DNA from: Veillonella sp.
Lineage (GTDB): Bacteria; Bacillota; Negativicutes; Veillonellales; Veillonellaceae
NCBI GenBank assembly: GCA_019419725.1
Contig: DXZL01000019.1
Coordinates: forward strand, 8,891-18,584
Reading direction: 5' to 3'
DNA length: 9,694 bases
Shown here: positions 6,051-9,694 of the stretch, one piece after another
Layout of the letters: the number at the start of each line of letters is the position of its first letter
Numbering within the stretch: position 1 is the stretch's first letter
The notes under the pieces: generated by a model
Database searches by the model: none
Seen by the model: the letters and a program-made list of their open reading frames with translations, nothing else
Told to the model about the DNA's origin: nothing
Translations under genes and position numbers: made by a program

Positions 6051-6386
6051 TTAAGCTCTTTCTTTAACTACTACTGTTACATGGCTAGTGCGTTTCAAAA
6101 TTTTGAAAGCTTGACCACGGGAACGAGGATGAATGCGTTTTAATGTAGGGCCTTGATCAACGAAGATCTCGGATACGTAAAGATTGTCAACATTCATATC
6201 GAAATTATGTTCAGCGTTTGCGATTGCAGAACGCATAACTTTTTCTACTACATCAGCGCCAACTTTCGGAGTGAACTTCAAGATGGCAAATGCTTCGCCG
6301 ATGTTTTTACCGCGCACTAAATCTGCAACGATACGGATTTTACGAGGCGCGATTCGGATATGTCTAGCGATTGCTTTTGCTTCCAT
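6051..6386 (-). CDS. rplV: 50S ribosomal protein L22
   Basis: L22 (uL22) helps form the exit tunnel; the tip of its beta hairpin narrows the tunnel near L4 and is where macrolide-resistance changes occur in other species. The 111 residues contain AIARHIRIAPRKIRIVADLV (5-24) and VVEKVMRSAIANAEHNFDM. The hairpin segment (about 82-98, LKRIHPRSRGQAFKILKR) follows, then the closing strand SHVTVVVKER. The hairpin tip shows no insertion or deletion that I can recognise. ATG start, TAGGAGGAAA site, 13 bases after rpsS and 16 before rpsC. Confidence 0.98.
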   Translation of the reverse strand: MEAKAIARHIRIAPRKIRIVADLVRGKNIGEAFAILKFTPKVGADVVEKVMRSAIANAEHNFDMNVDNLYVSEIFVDQGPTLKRIHPRSRGQAFKILKRTSHVTVVVKERA

Positions 6387-6399
6387 GTATTATTTCCTC

Positions 6400-6681
6400 C
6401 TATTTTTTGCCTGTAGATTTTTCGTCCTTACCGTGACCTTTGAAAGTACGTGTAGGAGCGAACTCACCTAATTTATGACCTACCATATCTTCTGTAATGA
6501 ATACAGGTACATGTTTGCGACCATCATGCACAGCAATTGTGTGGCCTACAAAACTTGGGATAATAGTAGAGGCACGGGACCAGGTTTTTACAACTTTCTT
6601 TTCGTTAGTTTCGTTTAAAGCTTCAACTTTCTTAAGCAAATGATCTGCTACGAAAGGGCCTTTTTTAATAGATCTGGACAC
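6400..6681 (-). CDS. rpsS: 30S ribosomal protein S19
   Basis: S19 (uS19) lies in the 30S head, forms a complex with S13 and contacts A-site tRNA. The 93 residues start MSRSIKKGPFVADHLLKKVE. They contain the typical TWSRASTIIPSFVGHTIAVH and the signature DMVGHKLGEFAPTRTFKGHG (65-84), ending in a basic tail (KDEKSTGKK). The start is GTG, preceded by AAAGGAGATAAAATA. The gene follows rplB by 23 bases and precedes rplV by 13. Length and motifs are normal. Confidence 0.98.
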   Translation of the reverse strand: MSRSIKKGPFVADHLLKKVEALNETNEKKVVKTWSRASTIIPSFVGHTIAVHDGRKHVPVFITEDMVGHKLGEFAPTRTFKGHGKDEKSTGKK

Positions 6682-6704
6682 TATTTTATCTCCTTTCCTT
6701 TATC

Positions 6705-7535
6705 CTATTTTGTACGACGTTTAATGATTAAGCTGTTAGAAGCTTTTTTCTTGTCGCGAGTTTTAACACCATGTGCTGGTTTGCCCCAAGGTGTAACAGG
6801 ATGTTTACGACCAACAGGAGATTTACCTTCACCACCACCATGTGGATGGTCACAAGGGTTCATTACAACACCACGGTTGCCAGGGCGAACGCCCATCCAA
6901 CGATGACGACCAGCTTTACCAATTACAAGGTTGCTGTGGTCAGCGTTACCAACAACACCTACTGTTGCACGGCACTCTTGACGAACACGACGCATTTCAC
7001 CAGATGGTAAACGAAGAATAGCGTAGCCATTATCTTTACCCATCAATTGAGCAGATGTACCAGCGGAACGAACGATTTGGCCACCTTTACCGATTTTCAA
7101 TTCGATATTGTGGATTTGTGTACCGTCTGGAATATTAGCCAATGGTAAGCAGTTACCAGGTTTAATATCGGACTCAGGGCCGGAGAATACAACGTCACCA
7201 ACTTTTAGACCGTTAGGAGCTAAAATGTAGCGTTTTTCACCATCAGCGTAGTTAAGCAAAGCGATACGAGAAGAACGGTTAGGATCATACTCGATTGTTG
7301 CTACTTTAGCTGGAATATTATCTTTAGTACGTTTGAAGTCAATAATACGATATTGACGTTTATGACCGCCACCTTGGTGACGAACTGTCATTTTACCAGT
7401 ATTGTTACGACCACCTTTTTGGGAAATCTTAGCGAGCAAAGATTTTTCTGGTTTGCTTGCTGTGATTTCGTCGAAGGCGGATACTGTCATAAACCGGCGA
7501 CCAGCGGAGTACGGTTTAAATGATTTAATTGCCAT
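6705..7535 (-). CDS. rplB: 50S ribosomal protein L2
   Basis: L2 (uL2) is one of the most conserved ribosomal proteins, needed for subunit joining and close to the peptidyl-transferase centre. The 276 residues open MAIKSFKPYSAGRRFMTVSA. The OB-fold domain contains RHQGGGHKRQYRIIDFKR (52-69); the SH3-like domain follows with GDVVFSGPESDIKPGN. The C-terminal signature MNPCDHPHGGGEGKSPVGRK occupies 225-244. His230 aligns with E. coli His229, implicated in peptidyl transfer. Cys228 stands where E. coli has Val. The ATG has an AAGGAGGCCC site, 26 bases after rplW, and the stop is TAG. Identity is certain; the residue-228 difference is probably lineage variation. Confidence 0.99.
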   Translation of the reverse strand: MAIKSFKPYSAGRRFMTVSAFDEITASKPEKSLLAKISQKGGRNNTGKMTVRHQGGGHKRQYRIIDFKRTKDNIPAKVATIEYDPNRSSRIALLNYADGEKRYILAPNGLKVGDVVFSGPESDIKPGNCLPLANIPDGTQIHNIELKIGKGGQIVRSAGTSAQLMGKDNGYAILRLPSGEMRRVRQECRATVGVVGNADHSNLVIGKAGRHRWMGVRPGNRGVVMNPCDHPHGGGEGKSPVGRKHPVTPWGKPAHGVKTRDKKKASNSLIIKRRTK

Positions 7536-7561
7536 TAGTGGGCCTCCTTACAACTAGACTC

Positions 7562-7846
7562 TTAGACACCTTCAAAGAATTCAATGGATTCGCCAGCTTT
7601 CAAAGTAACGATAGCTTTTTTGTAATCGCTACGTTTACCTTGTGTACGACCCATGCGTTTAGTTTTGCCTAAAACGCGAATAGTAGCTACTTTTTCTACT
7701 TTTACATTGAAGATTTTTTCAACTGCTTGACGGATTTGCACTTTATTTGCAGTCAAAGGCACACGGAAAGTGTATTTGCCTTCTTCCATAAGCATAGTGG
7801 ATTTTTCGGTAATAACCGGGCGGATTAGTACATCATGTAATTGCAT
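7562..7846 (-). CDS. rplW: 50S ribosomal protein L23
   Basis: L23 (uL23) surrounds the polypeptide exit and is the main docking site for trigger factor and SRP. The 94-aa product begins MQLHDVLIRPVITEKSTMLM, the standard RPVITEKS motif. It then has YTFRVPLTANKVQIRQAVEK and FNVKVEKVATIRVLGKTKRM, the last being part of the extended loop that reaches into the tunnel. The end IVTLKAGESIEFFEGV is typical. Its ATG shares one base with the rplD stop (TAATG), and its ribosome-binding site GAGGAGGT lies within the last rplD codons, so it is probably translated by coupled reinitiation. Confidence 0.98.
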   Translation of the reverse strand: MQLHDVLIRPVITEKSTMLMEEGKYTFRVPLTANKVQIRQAVEKIFNVKVEKVATIRVLGKTKRMGRTQGKRSDYKKAIVTLKAGESIEFFEGV

Positions 7847-8469
7847 TATCCAAGTACCTCCTCGATTTTTGCGACAGCACCTTTAGTAATGAAGAGCTTA
7901 TCGTAATGAAGAAGATCGAAAATGTTCATACCTTCGCAAGCCAATGCTTTAACACCTTGGATGTTGCGAGCGGAACGTTCAACATTTACATCACCTTCAG
8001 TGATGAACAATACTTTTGCATCACCAACGTTGAAGCTATTGATAATGTTCAACACTTCTTTAGTTTTAGGAGCTGCTAATGTGATTTCTTCCAAAACGTA
8101 TAATTCGCTATTATTCACTTTATCGCTAAGAGCAGATTTAACTGCTAAACGTCTAGCCTTACGAGGCATAGCTTTGTAATAGCTGCGAGGTTGTGGACCA
8201 AATGTAGTACCGCCACCAATCCAGATTGGGGAACGGCTGGAACCGGAACGTGCACGACCAGTACCTTTTTGTTTCCAAGGTTTGCGGCCACCGCCACGAA
8301 CCATACCTCTAGTTTTTGTTGCATGTGTGCCGAGACGTTCGTTAGACAATTGACGAACTACGGCTTGATGCATTACGGCTTCGTTAACTTCAACGCCGAA
8401 TACTGCATCGTTTAACTGTATTTCACCGACTTTAACGCCGGATTGATTATATGTTGCTACTGTAGGCAT
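7846..8469 (-). CDS. rplD: 50S ribosomal protein L4
   Basis: L4 (uL4) is an early assembly protein whose long loop lines the exit tunnel opposite L22. In enterobacteria it also represses the S10 operon by binding its leader RNA; that role is not shown for this lineage. The 207 residues contain the tunnel loop at about 52-97 with the conserved RKPWKQKGTGRARSGSSRSP (62-81) and GGTTFGPQPRSY, then PRKARRLAVKSALSDKV. The C-terminal nucleotide-like fold ends around FDLLHYDKLFITKGAVAKIE. The ATG at 8469 is eight bases after GGAGG. A nearer ATG immediately followed by TAA is too close to the site to be used. It follows rplC by 26 bases. Confidence 0.98.
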   Translation of the reverse strand: MPTVATYNQSGVKVGEIQLNDAVFGVEVNEAVMHQAVVRQLSNERLGTHATKTRGMVRGGGRKPWKQKGTGRARSGSSRSPIWIGGGTTFGPQPRSYYKAMPRKARRLAVKSALSDKVNNSELYVLEEITLAAPKTKEVLNIINSFNVGDAKVLFITEGDVNVERSARNIQGVKALACEGMNIFDLLHYDKLFITKGAVAKIEEVLG

Positions 8470-8495
8470 TACATAATCCTCCTTTCGACAAATGA

Positions 8496-9137
8496 TTATT
8501 TAACAGGTTTAACCGTGTTGCGAACCATAACCAAGCTACCTTTAGCGCCTGGGATACCACCTTTAACCAATAAAAGGTTACGTTCAGCATCAACTTTCAC
8601 AACGGATAAGCGTTGTACGGTAACTCTGTAACCACCCATTTGTCCAGGGAGTTTTTTACCTTTGTATACCTTACCGCCGCCACCGGAGATCATAGGACCG
8701 ATGGAACCAGGTTCACGGTGAGATTTGGAACCATGAGTTTCAGGACCACGGGAGAAGTTATGGCGTTTAATTGTGCCAGCAAAACCCTTACCTTTACCTG
8801 TACCCACTACGTCCACCAATTCACCTTCTGCGAAGATATCAGCTGCCAGAGTTTGGCCTACTGTGTAGTCAGCTGCATTAGCTACGCGAACTTCGCGAAG
8901 ATATTTAACTGGAGCTACGCCAGCTTTGTCGAACTGACCTTTTACAGGTTTTGTTAAATGTTTTTCTTTAATGGAACCGTAACCAATTTGTACTGCTTCG
9001 TAGCCGTCTGTTTCAACAGTCTTAACGCGCACTACAACGCTTGGGGTAGTTTCCACTACTGTTACAGGAACTAATTGGCCTTCAGCTGTGAAGACTTGTG
9101 TCATTCCTAATTTTTTACCCAAAATAGCTTTAGACAT
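8496..9137 (-). CDS. rplC: 50S ribosomal protein L3
   Basis: L3 (uL3) starts 50S assembly and sends a loop close to the peptidyl-transferase centre. The 213 residues begin MSKAILGKKLGMTQVFTAEG. They contain the signature KGKGFAGTIKRHNFSRGPET (115-134) and GSKSHREPGSIG. The central loop carries a run of four glycines (151-155 region, SGGGGKVYKG). The GQMGG at 165-169 includes Gln166, in the position of the E. coli glutamine methylated by PrmB; modification here is unknown. The ATG has a near-perfect AAGGAGGTGCGATA site, 12 bases after rpsJ. Length and order are standard. Confidence 0.98.
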   Translation of the reverse strand: MSKAILGKKLGMTQVFTAEGQLVPVTVVETTPSVVVRVKTVETDGYEAVQIGYGSIKEKHLTKPVKGQFDKAGVAPVKYLREVRVANAADYTVGQTLAADIFAEGELVDVVGTGKGKGFAGTIKRHNFSRGPETHGSKSHREPGSIGPMISGGGGKVYKGKKLPGQMGGYRVTVQRLSVVKVDAERNLLLVKGGIPGAKGSLVMVRNTVKPVK

Positions 9138-9149
9138 TATCGCACCTCC

Positions 9150-9461
9150 TTATAGTTTTATTTCAATAGATACACCAGCTGGTAAATCTAAACGAGTGAT
9201 AGCATCTACTGTTTTCGAATTTGGTTCAAGAATATCGATTAAGCGTTTATGTGTACGCATTTCGAATTGTTCACGAGAATCTTTGTTTACGTGTACAGAA
9301 CGAAGAATTGTGAAGATATTCTTTTCTGTTGGCAATGGAATCGGACCAGATACCATAGCGCCATTTCTTTTTGCAGTGTCTACGATCTTAGCAGCGCTTT
9401 GATCGAGAGCTTTGTGGTCGTATGCCTTAAGGCGAATACGGATTTTTTGCTGTTTAGCCAT
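9150..9461 (-). CDS. rpsJ: 30S ribosomal protein S10
   Basis: S10 (uS10) sits in the 30S head with S3 and S14 and, as NusE, pairs with NusB or NusG in transcription antitermination and transcription-translation coupling. The 103 residues start MAKQQKIRIRLKAYDHKALD. They continue through SGPIPLPTEKNIFTILRSVH to the diagnostic NKDSREQFEMRTHKRLIDI (59-77) and the end LPAGVSIEIKL. The ATG at 9461 is 11 bases after a GGAGG site (9473-9477), slightly long but normal. A possible 14-codon leader ORF ends two bases upstream, and the ribosome-binding site lies inside it. It is the first gene of the S10 block and follows tuf by 180 bases. Confidence 0.98.
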   Translation of the reverse strand: MAKQQKIRIRLKAYDHKALDQSAAKIVDTAKRNGAMVSGPIPLPTEKNIFTILRSVHVNKDSREQFEMRTHKRLIDILEPNSKTVDAITRLDLPAGVSIEIKL

Positions 9462-9463
9462 TA

Positions 9464-9508
9464 TTAATAATTCCTCCTGTCGTCCATTTCGTGAATGGGC
9501 TGCTCCAT
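9464..9508 (-). CDS. Possible 14-aa leader peptide upstream of rpsJ
   Basis: This tiny ORF reads MEQPIHEMDDRRNY then TAA. It has its own strong Shine-Dalgarno site, GGAGGAG at 9516-9522 with a seven-base spacer to its ATG. Its stop lies two bases before the rpsJ ATG (TAATAATG arrangement). The two adjacent AGG arginine codons are also the rpsJ ribosome-binding site, so ribosomes translating the leader would run over that site and could restart on rpsJ. Nothing in the peptide resembles a known protein. It may be a real leader peptide or coupling ORF, or a chance reading frame; at 14 codons coding statistics cannot decide. Conservation in relatives would settle it. Confidence 0.4.
   Translation of the reverse strand: MEQPIHEMDDRRNY
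9484..9508 (-). promoter_or_regulatory. Mutually exclusive small hairpins in the rpsJ leader
   Basis: Two alternative stems share one strand. AUGG at the leader ATG (9505-9508) can pair with CCAU (9495-9498) around a six-base loop, hiding the start codon. Alternatively CCAUU (9494-9498) can pair with AAUGG (9484-9488) around a five-base loop. They cannot form together. Each is short and may be chance, but the arrangement is what a simple translational switch would need. Confidence 0.3.
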
Positions 9509-9515
9509 AGAAATT

Positions 9516-9522
9516 CTCCTCC
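9516..9522 (-). promoter_or_regulatory. Ribosome-binding site of the possible leader ORF
   Basis: GGAGGAG on the minus strand, seven bases before the ATG at 9508, is as good as the sites of the ribosomal genes. It is too far from rpsJ (more than 50 bases) to serve that gene, so it either drives the 14-codon ORF or has another purpose. Its GAGG part can pair with CCUC just upstream. Confidence 0.55.
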
Positions 9523-9529
9523 GCAGAGG
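9518..9529 (-). promoter_or_regulatory. Small UNCG-loop hairpin over the leader ribosome-binding site
   Basis: In minus-strand RNA, CCUC-UGCG-GAGG folds as a four-base-pair stem closed by C-G with a UGCG loop, a member of the very stable UNCG tetraloop class. Its 3' arm is part of the GGAGGAG ribosome-binding site of the possible leader ORF. The same CCUC could instead pair with the GAGG of the rpsJ site at 9473-9476. Seen by eye, not folded by computation. Confidence 0.4.
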
Positions 9530-9550
9530 CAACCTTCTACTTCATAGTTT

Positions 9551-9586
9551 AAAAACACAACACTAGAGCGGCATTACTGCCGCTCT
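9551..9586 (-). terminator. Terminator-like hairpin between tuf and rpsJ
   Basis: The minus-strand RNA has a perfect nine-base-pair, GC-rich stem, AGAGCGGCA / UGCCGCUCU, with a four-base loop (9565-9586). It is followed by a U-rich but interrupted stretch that reaches five consecutive U only nine bases after the stem. A standard intrinsic terminator has the U-run immediately after the stem, so this is probably a weak or partial terminator after tuf, or an RNA processing/stability element. No promoter was found after it, which favours readthrough into rpsJ. Confidence 0.5.
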
Positions 9587-9603
9587 GAATGCTGCATGTA
9601 TTG

Positions 9604-9629
9604 TGCTCAACGCATCACTACGATGAGCA
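9604..9629 (-). repeat. Inverted repeat downstream of tuf
   Basis: The arms TGCTCA and TGAGCA (9604-9609 and 9624-9629) are exact inverted repeats separated by 14 bases. Inside, CATC and GATG can form a competing stem. It is a plausible RNA hairpin in the tuf 3' untranslated region, with no U-run behind it, so not a terminator by itself. Function unknown. Confidence 0.4.
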
Positions 9630-9632
9630 TAA

Positions 9633-9649
9633 AAGGTTAAATTAACCTT
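9633..9649. repeat. 17-base perfect palindrome across the tuf stop codon
   Basis: AAGGTTAAATTAACCTT is symmetric about base 9641, with eight matching bases on each side, and includes the tuf TAA. As minus-strand RNA it could fold into a seven-base-pair, mostly A-U hairpin with a three-base loop, followed by U-rich sequence. It might be a weak hairpin at the end of tuf, a protein-binding site, or chance in AT-rich DNA. Confidence 0.4.
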
Positions 9650-9694
9650 CGATTTCAGTTACAACGCCAGCGCCTACTGTATGGCCACCTTCGC
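9642..9694 (-). CDS. tuf: Elongation factor Tu, C-terminal end (cut by window edge)
   Basis: EF-Tu is the GTPase that carries aminoacyl-tRNA to the ribosomal A site. Only the last 16 codons are in the window, reading EGGHTVGAGVVTEIEG and then TAA. This is the closing strand of domain 3, and the EGG.TVG.GVV pattern is diagnostic of EF-Tu. The residue after EGG is His rather than the Arg seen in E. coli and Bacillus. The partial codon at the window edge is compatible with the usual preceding Arg. tuf directly before rpsJ is a common arrangement where the str and S10 operons adjoin. The rest of the gene lies beyond the right edge. Confidence 0.95.
   Translation of the reverse strand, partial: EGGHTVGAGVVTEIEG

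Larger units (their letters stand above)
9462..9641 (-). other. tuf-rpsJ intergenic/leader region
   Basis: This 180-base region is the only sizeable non-coding stretch in the window. Going from tuf to rpsJ it holds the palindrome at the tuf stop, an inverted repeat, a GC-rich terminator-like hairpin with an interrupted U-stretch, an AT-rich spacer, and then the leader segment with two ribosome-binding sites and a 14-codon ORF. I saw no -35/-10 pair of good quality with 16-18 base spacing, so rpsJ may be transcribed from upstream of tuf. An S10-operon leader regulated by a ribosomal protein is possible, but I do not recognise a known leader fold. Confidence 0.7.

Noticed and set aside
5630..6067. 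145-codon plus-strand open frame opposite rpsC
   Set aside because: Same composition as other shadow frames of ribosomal genes; no domain, no ribosome-binding site, full overlap with S3.
8468..8475. Start-stop element ATGTAA overlapping the rplD ATG
   Set aside because: Its ATG lies only three bases after GGAGG, too close for initiation, while the rplD ATG is at ideal spacing. It looks like chance.
9462..9641. Promoter for the S10 block between tuf and rpsJ
   Set aside because: TTGAGC near 9609-9614 and AT-rich TTTAAACTATGAAG near 9541-9554 were considered, but no -35/-10 pair had both good matches and 16-18 base spacing.
1..9694. Mobile element, CRISPR array, defence system or other accessory system
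   Set aside because: The window is filled by core ribosomal genes in canonical order. No direct-repeat array, transposase, integrase or foreign-composition gene was seen.

Overview
The window is a nearly complete bacterial ribosomal-protein supercluster, read entirely on the minus strand. In transcription order it holds the 3' end of tuf (EF-Tu), a 180-bp leader/intergenic region, and then rpsJ-rplC-rplD-rplW-rplB-rpsS-rplV-rpsC-rplP-rpmC-rpsQ (S10 block). The spc block follows: rplN-rplX-rplE-rpsN-rpsH-rplF-rplR-rpsE-rpmD-rplO and the first 97 codons of secY. Twenty-one ribosomal proteins are complete; tuf and secY are cut by the window edges. No mobile element, CRISPR array, tRNA, rRNA or foreign-looking gene is visible.

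The organism looks like a moderately AT-rich Firmicute of the Negativicutes type, with Veillonella or a relative the best guess. The reasons are strong AGGAGG-type ribosome-binding sites before almost every gene, frequent GTG/TTG starts, tuf directly upstream of rpsJ, and a long zinc-free S14 (89 aa) in the spc position. The genus is an inference from general resemblance, not from a database comparison.

Layout: 9642-9694 tuf end; 9462-9641 leader region with several small hairpins and a possible 14-codon leader peptide; 4439-9461 S10 block; 294-4414 spc ribosomal genes; 1-292 secY. Gaps between genes are 1-39 bp and most contain little more than a Shine-Dalgarno site. Several junctions overlap or touch (rplD/rplW and rpsC/rplP share one base as TAATG, rplP/rpmC overlap by 11 bases, rplO and secY are one base apart), so translational coupling is likely. 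I found no convincing promoter inside the block, so it is probably one long transcript, perhaps continued from the upstream str operon through tuf.

The genes work together: the small-subunit proteins (S3, S5, S8, S10, S14, S17, S19) and large-subunit proteins (L2-L6, L14-L16, L18, L22-L24, L29, L30) assemble the ribosome. EF-Tu delivers aminoacyl-tRNA to it, and SecY forms the membrane channel that receives nascent exported proteins. The coding content is ordinary. The part most worth a second look is the tuf-rpsJ leader. It contains a tiny ORF with its own strong ribosome-binding site, ending two bases before rpsJ, and hairpins that could compete over that start and the rpsJ ribosome-binding site. 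Two start sites (rplR TTG, rpsQ GTG) are placed downstream of the longest ORF start because the Shine-Dalgarno site dictates it.
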